A stretch of DNA of 64,000 bases from Phytophthora hibernalis (GCA_012656075.1 JAAKBF010000047.1:434001-498000), one strand, 5' to 3'; positions 22,476 to 33,769 are shown, numbered from the stretch's first letter. A program made the numbers and translations. The notes: a model not told the origin generated them from the sequence alone.

Positions 22476-25400
22476 CTATCTCAATTTGAGGTTCGGGGTT
22501 GTGAAGTTACGTCGTTTTTTCAGCTTTTGCTTGATTGACGAAACTTTCGTCGTAATCTTGGAATCATCCAATTCGGAAGAGCTCAATGGGAAAGCGAGAC
22601 GGAGCTGTTGGAGTGCTAGTTGTGGCTTAATGCCCGGGTCGCTTGTGACGACATCTTCCAAATAGGATGTATAGCAGGACTTCATAGGCTTTCGACGTTG
22701 CAATACCGGTGGGTCGTCCTCGTCACCATTTCCACCCACGGCAGACAAAGCCTCCGAGACCTCTCGTGTGGTCGTTTTCGTTTCGAACGCGCAAGTTTCG
22801 AGATCTCCGCCCGAATTTCGTTCTCACTGGGAATCTCGTACTTTTTGGGGTGATTCTGAATAAGAACGTCGACCATGCGTGCTGGGCCTAACTTGCGAGA
22901 GCTGTTTTCCACTCCCCGTTGAAACATTTCAGCGACTTCTTTCTCGTATCACTTGATGTAGCGAGCCCACACATCTGTCCCCGCGCATGGCGCCTTGCCC
23001 AGCCTTGCTTTAGCGAATGCATACTTGCTGAATTACTCGGAAAACACGAATTCATGTCGGCCATTTCGCGAGGAAGCCCACCCGCCTCAATGATCACAAG
23101 GTCGCCAGCGTTTCGCATTGCGATCAGAGATCGTTTTGCATATGATGCAATATCGCGCTCAACTGGCACGTTGAGTGTTGGTGTACGAATTTTGGGAGCG
23201 GGTACTTCAGCTCGTTTCCATTTTCGAGCTCGCCTTCGAATTTGATTTGACTTCGTGACACGCACACCCGTGATAACACCAGTGGCGCCTGGTATCTCAC
23301 AGATATCCCCTCCCGCTAACTCAATCCCCTCACCGTCTTCTCGGTCATTTTCGTCAGCACTATCATCCTCATCTCCGCTTTCAGAACTATCGTCGGATTG
23401 GTATTGGACCTCGGTACCTAAGTCAAGCCCGTCCTTTACATTTTCAACCCTATCCTCCATACCAGCTATGCAGTCGATGGCATCCGCAGCAATAGATTCC
23501 GCTCCTGCACGCTGGTCGCTTTCGACAGTGCAGCAAGTATTCTCAAAATCAAAGGCAACTCGAAACCCATCATCAACGCCAGAGTAAGAAAATAATTGAG
23601 CCGTGAACGAAGGTATGGCACGACAATCGAATTCAGATGACAAGGCAGCAGAGATAGTGACACTTTTTCCATTGGAAAAAAGTAAAATACATCGTTCACC
23701 CTTGCTCGAATTGCGCGAAGGCCTTGAACAAGTCTCTTGACTGACGCCTCGAGGTTCTGTAGCTTCAAGCGATCGTACTCAATGAGTTTTGCAACACAAT
23801 CAACAACTCCACCGTCTGCGTTCAACGCAGCCACTAGTTGACTTGGTGTGATGCAATTATATCCCTGCTGCATAAACGAGCGTATTTTGACCATGGCCCG
23901 TGCGATGTGCGCATCCAACAACAACTTTCCGTCCTGTGTATCGGTATGAATAAATCTATCGACATAAATCCCGTGTAAAGCACCAATTACGGGCGGCAGA
24001 ACTATGACTAACGCGTTTTGATAGCAGCTCGAATTATCGCTCTGGACGAAGATTGTTGTAATAGACAACATAGAACGGTTGAGCGAAATCATGAGTGCCT
24101 CGAGAAGGGCAACAACAGCTTATTTATCTTGTCGGTTGTCTCCATCCGATATCTGATCAAAGTACACCTTATTTTCGACAGGGTCTTGCGACGGAAGTTC
24201 CTTTGTCCAGAAACGCACCATGGCTCCATGCCAGCTCATACCTCTCTTGCCATAATGCTCCGATGTTTTCTCGCGAAAATATATCGGCTCCGCCTTCATT
24301 TTGAAATCGATGACTACTAGAACTTCTGTTGCTTCGCTTCCAACGCAACGAGACTTCATTTCGCAAAACAGGTCTTGTAATGGCCGTTGCTGGTTAAGAA
24401 CGCGGAGGCGATGACCAAGAAATAGCTCCAGCTTTGCGTGACAATCTGCTACAACACCCAACGTGTTCTCATCAGCGGTGCTTTCCTCAAGCGGTGCGTG
24501 ACGTGTGCAATAAAATGATGGAGCGCATGACAACAACGGCATGTAATCGGCAACGAGTATGTGCTGGTATTAGTCGGACGCACGAGACCGAACTTAATCA
24601 AATGGCAAGCGCAGGAAGGGTCATTTTCACCAGCAATATCTTCAAAATGACCGACAGTTCCGTATTTCAACCAGGCTTTCAAAATGTCCATTTTACGTGA
24701 CAAGTCCTCAAAAGCACTTGGCAAGATATCCCGAATAATACGCGTCAATAGACCAAATTTGTCGTTTAGAAGGAAATCAGAGACATATTCAACAGCAGAC
24801 CGTGCTTGCACCTCTCCATTCGTTAAAATAGATGCCAGCTCATAAAAAGTAGACTTGCCCACACAAAACTGATTAGATTTCTCGTACTGCTCAAATATCA
24901 CACTGATCGGTCGCCGACGCAATATGCCTGGGACATCATGATACACGTTGTCTACTTTGATGCTTTTGGTTCCCCAGGACACAAACGCCACGTTCTCCAT
25001 CGCCAAAATCGTTTTGATTGCGGTGTCTGCTTGCGATTCAACGAACTTTTTGCGCCTCCATTTTGGCTTAGTCAATGCACCAACACTAGTTCGCAGCTCG
25101 TAATCACGTCTTCCTTCCCAGTAACTTCGTCGACACACATTGATACCTGGAATCGCTTCGGCGGCAATATGAAGTTCACTCCACGTAAAACAGCGACATA
25201 GCCCAGCGCGAATGGTTCGGCGCTCCAAAATCCCTCTTGTACTTCAGGGGCGATGGCTTCTTGGACAGAGCGCCGAGTGTCGGTTGTTGTTTCGTGAACA
25301 GCAGCAGTCACACCGGAGGAACTACCCAACCACAACGCAAACAATTGTAGAGAAGCTGCTGCAGCTTCTTCTCCGCATATTGCTTCAGCAATACGTGTGA

Positions 25401-25834
25401 GAAGAGTCATATACAAATTCAAAATGACCGTGCGAGTTCTAGCTTCTTCTACGCTAGTCGCTGTCGTATCCCAGAATGATGGTGAGCAGAGCTTCTTCTT
25501 AGCACCGATATGCTTTCTCACGTACTCAATTTGGTCACGCTGCTCTCCAAAAATAACATGATGTCTTTGTACTCAGGAATCCGTCGGTGAGATGGTGTTG
25601 GCGTGAGAGGAGGGGGGCTCATGAACCAACTCGGGTTTGACTCGATGCGAGAGCTTCTTCTCGCTGGTTCAGCAGCTTCAGTTGTAGTGGAGGACGCCGA
25701 TGTCCCTCGTGGCCGTCCTGGCCTTCGCGAAATCTTCTCCTCCACACTAAGACCGTCATGCGTGCAACCACATCGAGGACAACTGGTGCATGTTGGCACG
25801 GGGACGCTTTCCGATTACAGCCACAGCCTCGCAT
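22476..25834 (-). pseudogene. Large transposase-like protein of a family I cannot name, frameshifted
   Basis: Minus-strand frames chain into one protein of about 1,000 residues. A Cys-rich start carries an AT-hook-like basic block (RRPGRPRG, near 25720). A central region follows with EVLVVIDFKMKAEP and EHYGKRGMSWHG (24.2-24.4 kb), then VYFDQISDGDNRQDK. After an in-frame TAA at about 24121 comes IFVQSDNSSCYQN, then HTDTQDGKLLLDAHIARA. A very acidic segment lies at about 23.3 kb, and a helical C-terminus at 22.5-22.9 kb (NEIRAEISKLARSK). The spacing of conserved acidic residues (VIDFKMK, SDNxxCY, TQDGKxxxDAH) resembles an RNase H-like DDE fold, which is inference. Frame changes lie near 25560, 25095, 24500, 23650, 22920 and 22750. 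No terminal repeats were found. Confidence 0.5.
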
Positions 25835-26890
25835 GATCTCAATAACTCTAAGGAAACACTGAAGTCCGTGTATCAGTCAATCGGAGAAGACAACTATATT
25901 AGAGTTAGAGATAAAACTTTGAAATGACATGCGGCCACTGGTACAATCAACACAGCGATAGCCTGCTAGGCGGTTCGTTGGCGGTGGGATTGTGAGCTTC
26001 CTAGGAGTAGCTCGGTCCCTCCAAGTTTGGAGAGGAAAAGAGGATTTCCGGAATTAGTCATGGATTTCTTTGCGCTTTCAAAGGTGACCATCATACGTGG
26101 AAATCGTGTTAACTGAGCCTATTGGTTGGCGCAGTGGGGAGTAAAAATTAAAAACAATTCAAACCAAATATTTACGTTCGTCCTCATCGCGACGCGTACC
26201 CTTCGTGGAGGCGACAAAGGGGGGCTCTCTTTACGACTCTGCCATTTTTGTCGTTGTGGCCAGTTTGATGCCCTTGTAGACACGGAGCTTAGCCCGGTTG
26301 ACCCACCACCCGTGGACGATAAGTGTGGGTACTCGAGCTTTTCACAGTGGTAGGAAGTCAATGAGATCAAATCTTTCCAGGGCTGTCATCTTGACGCTAA
26401 CGGGGTAGCCTTGCTGCTTCCGCACCATTGCGAACTTCGAAAAGCGAGTCGCGACTGGGAAGGTGCAGCCTGGAATAGCTGGCTTCCAACCACATATTAC
26501 CAATAGTTGTTTGTTAAAATTCAGGAGCTATACTGATTTTGATTGGTTTAATATTTCTGTGGGAAGTGTGAAAAAAATCTTGGATGTCCCCTGTTTTTGT
26601 GTCTCCTGGCTTTTGTGTCGCTGTCGGTACAGTACCAGCTTGGCCAACGCGTTGTCCCACCACGTTTAACAAGATCAAGCTCCACCAAATACCACAGACC
26701 GCATTTATCACTGACTTATCGGAGACACGATGTAAACGAGGAGAACGTAAACTCCCTGTTTGACAGTAAGAGCGGCCTCACAACGTCCTCGGTAGCAGTC
26801 TGGCATTTGACGTGGAGCTTGACATTTTGTTAGTGCATGATGAACGCATTGACCATGGATAAAGTAACACACAAAATTTTGTGCTGTGTT
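25835..26890. other. No gene seen
   Basis: The stretch TTGGTTGGCGCAGTGGGGAG near 26124 is reminiscent of a retroelement primer-binding region (TGGCGC-type), but no LTR or pol sequence accompanies it. Otherwise only short frames. Confidence 0.35.
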
Positions 26891-26891
26891 A

Positions 26892-27297
26892 CTAACTTTG
26901 TACATTTAACGTTAAAAGGTACTCTTTGTAATTACGCGAACTACCTAAACAGGCATTTACCACGAAGCTAAAAAGCTTATAGACATTCGCGTTCGTGTCA
27001 TGCGTCGTGTCGCCCATTAGCACCCGGGAAAGACTGAGAAGAGGCGTTTCATTTCTCCCGTTTGAAACACGACACCCATAGATAGCTACATCGCGCGAAC
27101 GGCCGAGTTCCAGATCGAAGAATTCCTGCAGATAATTTCTCCATTCTTTCAGCATTAGTGGGGGTGCTCTGTTCCGCAGCTGTTAGCTCTTGGATAATAT
27201 TGTACACGTCCATTAGCTGTGTCTGCTTGCCTGCGTATACATCATCATCGTGAATATCATAGATGAGAATGCGGGCTGATGTGTCAACCCTAACCAT
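26892..27297 (-). other. Unidentified overlapping open frames
   Basis: Two minus-strand frames overlap by about 100 bases (27297-27049 and 27155-26892). The first gives a leucine-poor stretch with LMDVYNIIQELTAAEQ; the second continues with KEWRNYLQEFFDLELGRSR. They could be one small protein broken by a single shift near 27140, but I recognise no family. Confidence 0.25.
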
Positions 27298-28990
27298 TTA
27301 TATATTTGAAATACGACTACACTTAGCTATTTGCCTCTGAAATGCGTTATTTCCGGAGCAACGTACTCAGTTGGTAAATGCAACGTTATCTCGATAAGGT
27401 TAGGTGTATTTTACTTTGTAAGACCCACTTCCATCTTTCAGGTTCCATGTATTTCTGAAAACTTATGTTGTACCAGGTAATGTGTTCTCTGGATTTTAAT
27501 CCAGAGTTTCTCCCTAAAGGGGACTCGATCCTTTAATAAAACCTCTTATCTTTTATGCACATAATTTTAAACAATTTTCTTTCTGGTAGGACGCCAGTTT
27601 ACAAGTATCATAGAAATCAATAGACCTGTTATATAAGATCCATGTCAGTTTTTAGTCGAAATCGGTGGGTGTCCACTCTTTAATTAGATGATGGTGTAGC
27701 CAAATGATACCTCTGCTTAGTCAGATCAAGTTACTTTACCCTTAATATATAATAACCGGCTGACAATGAAATCACCCTGATGAATGTCGACCGTAGCGGC
27801 CACGGGTAACATCAAAACCCACCCACCCACTGAATGTTGCTTGAAGGAAATGGGTTAAGCAAAGATTATCACTATAAGCTTCAAAACCCAGTTGGTTAAA
27901 TCTTTGTCACTTCATCGACCTCCAAGCGTTGGCTGCTTTGTTATAGTCAGCCGATAGGAATACGCCTACATTTTCATACAAGACAACGAAAACGAAGACA
28001 CTGGTTAGTGTCAAACGACTACTTCAACTGTTGTTACTGTACTGAGTATGGCGTCTCCAGCGCAATACAGAGTTCCTTTCCGGGAACTCTGCAGGAATAC
28101 AATCCAGAGCTTCTCCGTGTAAAACACGGTGTTAGTCAGTTTAGTGCACTTGATCAGTTTCATACGAGTTTGTTTTTAGCCAGGAATATATGTCTATGTT
28201 CGCATTATTCGCATCTTATTGGTACTTCCGGGGTATTTGGCGCTTGATCATCTTCCAAATATTTGCACTCGATACATATATGCAGTAAACGTGTAGGAAT
28301 CTCATCCTTTACATAAAATCAATGACCGTTTGCAAGGCAGCGACCCCGTGCCTCCAAACAGCCACCCGCGCGGAAAATGTTCCGCTCGCGCGACTGTTTG
28401 AACCGCACCACCCCACCGCGTTTTTTGCTTCGTGAGGTGGCGACAGTATCGGCGCCTCTCCTCGTGTGCTTATTTATAGACATAGTTTCAGCAGTACTTG
28501 GTGTAATATTCTGCTTAACTTGGATCTCGAACTGTAGGGGCGTCACGCTGCCGCCCGCACGGCCCAATCAGCTACGGTCTTCCTCGTTGTGCCCACGGAC
28601 GTGTCTATCCATTCCATCAGGACTAGACCCGGCCAGTTGTGCACGCGGCGAGGATTGACGTAGAGTTCTCACGAGCCTCCGAAGCAAGGAAGGATACCGC
28701 GTTCATGAAAAATGTATCTTGATCATTGCGATTGGTAGGGATCAGGCGTCTCATCACGTCCGGTATGGATGAATAACAATGTCTCTCCGACCAAATTTCA
28801 TCTTTGTATGGCACATATTAGCCAATGAGATTGGTCTTTAATTCGTTTTTGGCCAATAAAAACCATCTATATGATTTTTGGCGAATCGAATCACGTCAAC
28901 GATTTTATTTTATCCAATAAAAATACGATTTTACGTTGCAGTCGGAAGCTGAGCGATTCCGACATATCTGGTCGGAGCTGACGCCCAGAT
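27298..28990. other. No gene seen; upstream flank of the Crypton-like ORF
   Basis: About 1.7 kb, AT-rich to mixed. A short perfect palindrome (CTCTGGATTTTAATCCAGAG) occurs near 27488. The last few hundred bases may belong to the Crypton-like element, which would have no terminal inverted repeats to mark its edge. Confidence 0.4.
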
Positions 28991-31084
28991 ATGTGTATCG
29001 TGCTACAAGCGAGAGGTGCGCCACTTATCACTCGCATATTTGCCGCCTCTCCGACCAAGAGTAAAGAGCCTGAACGATTTGAACCCCGCCAACTCCAAGC
29101 GCGCGCGACGGCCATAAAGGCGTTCAATCGCTTCCTCTCCGTCGAGGGCACGAGCATGGAGCATGTCAAGGCGTTGATCGTTGTCGACCCAAGCCGCGCG
29201 GGTGGCATCCTAGTGACGCTGATGGACAAGTTCGGTGTGTACCTACCATTCCATGCAGGAGCAAAGGGGTTGCACTTGTCGCGCCACTCCGTCGCTCAAT
29301 ATTTCCGCCAAGCGAAGTGCTGGCTCCTCGACGAGTACCCTGTTCAAAGTGGAGCTGTGGCTCGCCAGCAACTCAGCTTGGGGCGTACCCTTGAACAGCA
29401 CTGTATCAAACGCGAGAGTGGTGTATTTGTCAAGAAAGCGGTTGCATGCACGAAGGATGATCTCAAGAAGATGACAAGTTATCTGTATTCAACGGCCTGC
29501 TGTGCGTCAGACTCCCAAGATTCAGCACTGCTATGCCTATTGTGGTATCTCTTCGGGCGCGCTTCGGACCTGCCCTTCGTCCGGAAGCAGCAGCTCACCA
29601 TCGGTGCTGGTGGCGTGTTCTTCATCCGCTTCATCCGCGTGAAGACGTCAGACGAACAGACGCTCTTTCCCGACGAAGACTTCATGACTTGCCCGCTGCT
29701 GGCGCTCGCTCTGGCCTTGATCATGCAGGAGTCGCCGTGCGCAGCGCTGCTCAATCACTTGCCAGTGCAGTCGATGGACGTCCCTGTTGAGCTGACCGAC
29801 TCGATCCCATTGCTGGACCTGCTTGAAGACAGCGGCGCCCTAGATTCTTCTCAGACGTCGAAGAGAAGCACGACCGTCCACACGACACCGACAGTCGGAG
29901 TCCACGCTCTTGTCAACCGCTTGCTCGATCGTGTTGTTGGTCCAGCTGGAGTCGAAGTGCCGCTGACCTCTCATTTGTTTCGATGTGGCGGCGCGCAGCA
30001 TGCGAACGCGATCTCAGAGCTGACGGCGCAGTGGATATTCTATCGCGGAGCCTCGAACTTGACCACGACCAACAAAGCCTTCGCGTACGTCTTCAATACT
30101 CCGAAAGAAGACCATCAAGTAGCCAAGGTGCTGAGCGGGATGGCGCCAAAGCAAGCCTGTGTTCTTCCGTCACTGGAAGTATTCGACTCGACTACACAAG
30201 AGGATATTAGAGAGGTTAGCCGCAAGCTCTTCAATTCGAGTCATGCGCTGGGTAACAAGGCCTTCGATGTCTGCGCTGCTGTGAGAGATGTGCTGACAGC
30301 AACTATCTTCCTCCACTACCCGTCGTTGATGAAGACCAACGCGCAGGCGCCTGCAATGAAGACGATCCAGCGATGTGTTGAAGCCTCTGGTTTGACGATG
30401 ACGAGTCTGCTTGCTTGGTCACATCAACTCACGAGGTCAAAAGCTCAAGCCAACACCACCGCAGAAGACCTGATGGAAGGAAACGTGAAGGCCAAAGTTG
30501 CGTTCGAACATCAGACTGCCTTGATTGAAAGGTTAATCGAGGTCAACCGTATCCTCGAGGCTCGAGTCAACTCCCTAGAAGCTGCAAATACCAACACTGA
30601 AGCGAAATCATCAGCACATGTAGATCAAGCCAAGCGACCAAGAGATGAAGATGAAAGCGTACCGGTGAAGCGCCGACGCCGCTCAAAGACGATACCACTT
30701 ATGGACATCTGGTTCGCGTGGTACACTGCCGCTCCGCGCGGATGGGTAAGCACGAACAAGCACAAGAAATCAGATGCCAAGCAGCTTGTGGCCTTCATGA
30801 AGCTCTTCATCGAAGACGGATACACGCTCGACGAGTCATCGCCCAGCTACAAGGATAATGTCCGTCAGCTCGGAGAGTTAGCGTCAAGCAAAGTCACTGC
30901 GTACCTTGGCGCGCGAGGCGTACCGTCAAAGGGATCCAACGCTGTACTCAAGGCGCTTCGGCAGCTGCTTCGCGAGGGAAGCCTCAACGACCTCATCAAC
31001 GCCTATCGCCAGCGTCTCGCCATCGATAGAGTTGTATACCCTGCACCTATTCATCACCAAGGCACACTCAAGCTGCTCCCGTAA
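28991..31084 (+). CDS. Tyrosine-recombinase transposase (Crypton-like), intact ORF
   Basis: An uninterrupted 697-codon ORF with the catalytic pattern of tyrosine recombinases: first Arg in LFGRASDLPFVRK (R190), HxxR as HLFR (H328, R331) followed by CGGAQHA, a Trp in QWIFYRG, and a candidate nucleophile Tyr in NKAFAYVFNT (Y366). The 35-residue HxxR-to-Tyr distance is normal for the fold. Residues 1-160 are the likely N-terminal DNA-binding part. A coiled-coil-like stretch (ALIERLIEVNRILEARV) near 515 and a basic cluster (PVKRRRRSK, near 555) precede a C-terminal helical domain (about 565-690) that may bind DNA, as the GCR1_C domain does in fungal Cryptons. Known Cryptons move by site-specific recombination and lack inverted ends; none are seen here. 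The start is the first ATG; a later in-frame ATG at 29157 is less likely. Confidence 0.7.
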   Translation: MCIVLQARGAPLITRIFAASPTKSKEPERFEPRQLQARATAIKAFNRFLSVEGTSMEHVKALIVVDPSRAGGILVTLMDKFGVYLPFHAGAKGLHLSRHSVAQYFRQAKCWLLDEYPVQSGAVARQQLSLGRTLEQHCIKRESGVFVKKAVACTKDDLKKMTSYLYSTACCASDSQDSALLCLLWYLFGRASDLPFVRKQQLTIGAGGVFFIRFIRVKTSDEQTLFPDEDFMTCPLLALALALIMQESPCAALLNHLPVQSMDVPVELTDSIPLLDLLEDSGALDSSQTSKRSTTVHTTPTVGVHALVNRLLDRVVGPAGVEVPLTSHLFRCGGAQHANAISELTAQWIFYRGASNLTTTNKAFAYVFNTPKEDHQVAKVLSGMAPKQACVLPSLEVFDSTTQEDIREVSRKLFNSSHALGNKAFDVCAAVRDVLTATIFLHYPSLMKTNAQAPAMKTIQRCVEASGLTMTSLLAWSHQLTRSKAQANTTAEDLMEGNVKAKVAFEHQTALIERLIEVNRILEARVNSLEAANTNTEAKSSAHVDQAKRPRDEDESVPVKRRRRSKTIPLMDIWFAWYTAAPRGWVSTNKHKKSDAKQLVAFMKLFIEDGYTLDESSPSYKDNVRQLGELASSKVTAYLGARGVPSKGSNAVLKALRQLLREGSLNDLINAYRQRLAIDRVVYPAPIHHQGTLKLLP

Positions 31085-31171
31085 CGCAACACGATCTTCT
31101 TTCCCGCGTCCTTGTAGTCGGTGCTTCCGTTGATGTCAGGTCTGCAGCAGTCATTCGAGCATAGAAAATTT

Positions 31172-31235
31172 ACCGATGGGCGGAATCGAACCACCTTCTT
31201 CCCTTTCGGGAGCTCTTCCATTGAGATACATCGGT
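31172..31235 (-). ncRNA. tRNA-like sequence (tRNA relic or SINE head)
   Basis: The minus strand folds with a perfect 7-bp acceptor stem (ACCGATG/CATCGGT), a D-arm-like TCTCAATGGAAGAGC with one mismatch, and a complete T-arm (GGTGG TTCGATT CCGCC). The anticodon arm is too short (CCC GAAA GGG), about five bases less than a tRNA needs, so no anticodon can be assigned. Internal A- and B-box promoter elements are recognisable. It is a tRNA-derived relic and not a working tRNA. Confidence 0.6.
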
Positions 31236-31539
31236 GGGGTTAGACAACAACCTCGCAGGGCTACTCGTCTGGAGTGCTCGATGGGGAATTAACGGTGATT
31301 CACAGTTCTTCGTGGCCGCGACAAACCCTCTAAGGTGACCGATGCTCGGTACCCCCTCAATTCACCGCGTCGGGTGGTCAATCGAGCACTGAGCTCACAG
31401 GGCAAATGGCGCAGCAAAATTGCACGTGCGCCACTCATTTACGAGGCGTCATTACGTATACCACCTATCAAGGAGCCAACCATTTGAGAGGATGTATTTT
31501 TACGAAACCTCCACAATCTGGTGCGATATAAAATTTTGC
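31236..31539. other. No gene; short inverted repeat
   Basis: AGTGCTCGAT near 31274 recurs inverted as ATCGAGCACT near 31381, enclosing about 100 bases. It may be the ends of a very small fold-back element linked to the tRNA-like sequence; nothing else was identified. Confidence 0.35.
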
Positions 31540-32760
31540 GATGCGTCGGATGCTGGTCGGCGTTGTACTGACGGTCGGAGACGTGACGATATGGACCAGT
31601 ACTCCACCGCGGTAGATACACTCTCGTGTCCAACCAATGGATAAGTAAACTTGCTAAATAAACATGCTGTCATCAATAGTGTAGTAAACGCAGATGCACT
31701 ATCGCAAATGCGTTATACGACCTCCTTTCAAAAACGATGGTTACTTGAACGGACACTTCGGGGCAATATGCTGATAGGTGGCCGACTTTTCCCAGTCGCC
31801 ATCCAGAGTTGGTTGGCGATCACGAGACAACCCGAGATCAAAACGGAGAGCGAGCTCGATGGTGCTTTTTCAGGTTGGACGGGTGGTGTCCACCAAGGTG
31901 GTTCCCCGTTTCTGTACGGAGACCTTGATGGAAGTAAAGGCGCAATTCCAGCGGTGGTATGGGGACTTGAGATTGAACTAAATGTCCTGGAAACCACCGA
32001 TGTAATCGTGGATGGACCCCGTTTCCGAAAAATCAAAGCTTTTGAGAAGCTGAAATTCTTTGTCGGGTGGAGGAAACGATTGCGCAATGCGTTCTTGAAC
32101 GCTAGGTCTTGTTGGCTCGGTCGCACTTCACGACAAACTGGCGATACCAGCTCATTGGCGTCGGTGCCAAATGACACGACACCATTGTGACAAAGCAGAG
32201 GACCCATCCACCATGAGAGGGTGGTAGTCCGCGTAATACTGTTCAATGGTGAAGAACCAGAGCTCGAGATCTTCTCGCAGTGTCCCTTGGTATTGCGGCG
32301 GCTCGGCTTTTCAGGCTGTCGGTGGTTTCGCAGCGAGAGTCTCGAATCGAGTATTATGTACCGGGAATTGTTGTTGGATTGGTGCCTGGAGTTGCTTTTG
32401 CTGATGGGCAAAGACAGAGCTGTAGTAATTCGCCACAGTCTCTTGCATCGGAGGTAAATAGCGAGGAAGCGTGAACTCGTCAGTTCTTAGACGACACGAC
32501 GGTCTTTATATGATTGACATATGCTACTACATGTATGTTATGTAGTGAGGGGTTCGATGGCAAATTTAAGAGCGATGTATTAACTCAATCCTTACGTCGT
32601 TGTGGAGCAGTTCTCCTCCGTGGCAGATATGTTCTCGTGTCCAACCAATGGATAAGTAAGCTTGCTAACCTTGTCTAAGTCTGCGAGTAAGCATGTTGTC
32701 CTCAATAGTGAAGTGAACGCAGATGCACTCGCAAATGCGCAACACCGCCCTTGTTTGCGC
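31540..32760 (-). mobile_element. Decayed LTR retrotransposon with gag remnant
   Basis: A direct repeat containing TCGTGTCCAACCAATGGATA and, further on, ACGCAGATGCAC occurs at about 31621-31710 and 32633-32745. It flanks a gag-like minus-strand region, so these look like parts of two LTRs. The unit is diverged and has a 20-odd-base insertion in the second copy. No pol sequence lies between, so this is an internally deleted copy. Confidence 0.55.
31790..32460 (-). pseudogene. Gypsy-like gag remnant
   Basis: On the minus strand, with frameshifts, it reads REDLELWFFTIEQYYADYHP, then SWYRQFVVKCD, PPDKEFQLLKSFDF and GSIHDYIGGFQDI, ending in a CCHC-like GKVGHLSAYCPEV. This order (helical capsid, RF...L...V..Y...F, zinc knuckle) is that of Ty3/Gypsy retrotransposon gag. 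Stops at three or more positions show it is dead. Confidence 0.6.
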
Positions 32761-33325
32761 TAGCCGCTGAAAAGTCATTTGAGTCGGTTCTAGATGAAGA
32801 GGAGGCGCGAGGCGATCTTCCTCGGGCGGTAGAAACTCTTGTCACAGCTCTGATGCTGAGTTTTGTCGACTTTATCAAAAGTCCCGACAACGTTGCTAAT
32901 TTTTATCGTCACTTTCGTGGAAAACCGGTTTGGCAAATTTTGGCAAACCTTTATTTTCCAGCTATATGCCAAAATTTGCATTTTTGCCCAAAATTTTGCC
33001 AAGGCTAACTAAAAAAGTAGGTCCTTATTTCCTTATTTTATTTTATTCTTTTACCAAAATCGGTTTTTTAAAGACAACTGGGGTTTTCAAAATATTGTCC
33101 TAGAAGCGAGATTATTGTTTTTAGTTATTCTTTCTGTAGGTAGCAATCCGCGACACCAGAAAATGCTCACAATAATGAATTGTCAAGATAAGGCCGACGG
33201 CGACATATCTGCGCTGAATTCTGGAGATTCGGCTTTATTAAGACCAGAGACCAACCCTCTCTCCCAACACAACGTGCAAAAGGCAACCACTCCACTGGTC
33301 ACAAAATCTCGATTTCTGTCGTTTC
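32761..33325. other. No gene seen
   Basis: AT-rich boundary between the repeat-rich left part and the gene block. The open frame at 32751-33008 has no recognisable similarity. Confidence 0.4.
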
Positions 33326-33643
33326 TTATGCGATGGTCTCGCCCACTTTCTCGGCCGCGTGCTGCAGCGAGCGCAGCTTCAGCTTCTGTTCTCCGTCCAA
33401 CATCTGCTTGTCCTCTGTCGAGAGCTCCTGGCCGAAGCGGTCGCGCTTCTGGCTCATGGCGTCCGCGTACTGCTCCCACTCGCGCATGAAGAGCGGCACG
33501 AACTTGGGCGCCGCGTCTTTGTGCCGCTGGAACTCGTCGCGCACGTACTGGTCCCCCAGTACGCGCATGTGCGGCGCCAGCTGCTGCCGATGCAGCGTCA
33601 GGATGCGCTTGTACAGCGCCAGCACCTTGGCCCGGTTCGACAT
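33326..33643 (-). CDS. SDHAF3/ACN9-like succinate dehydrogenase assembly factor
   Basis: A 105-aa basic protein starting MSNRAKVLALYKRILTLHRQ. The LYKRIL near the N-terminus is the LYR-type motif by which these mitochondrial-matrix proteins bind the HSC20/ISU iron-sulfur transfer machinery. The following VLGDQYVRDEFQRHK and FVPLFMREWEQYAD match the ACN9 family, whose members help insert iron-sulfur clusters into the SDHB subunit of complex II. The length is normal for the family (about 100-125 aa). No introns or breaks. An ATG two codons upstream (33649) is an alternative start. It is divergent from the RGS/DENN gene, about 125 bp start to start, suggesting a shared promoter. Confidence 0.8.
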   Translation of the reverse strand: MSNRAKVLALYKRILTLHRQQLAPHMRVLGDQYVRDEFQRHKDAAPKFVPLFMREWEQYADAMSQKRDRFGQELSTEDKQMLDGEQKLKLRSLQHAAEKVGETIA

Positions 33644-33769
33644 CGTCAACTTCTAAATGCTCTAATATTGGATAAAGTTGCGTTTCTATCGACAAGTTGC
33701 GCTAACGTTGCTCTATATCAAATCGCGATAAAGATGCCCAATTCAATGAGAATCCATTTCATAGTCGCC

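Noticed and set aside
25603..25836. Plus-strand 77-codon frame
   Set aside because: Antisense to the Cys-rich start of the transposase-like gene.
31172..31235. Functional tRNA gene
   Set aside because: Anticodon arm too short and D-stem mismatch; no anticodon can be assigned.
33359..33769. N-terminal extension of the RGS/DENN open frame
   Set aside because: This part is antisense to the SDHAF3-like gene and has no protein-like conservation; internal ATGs from 33734 on fit better.
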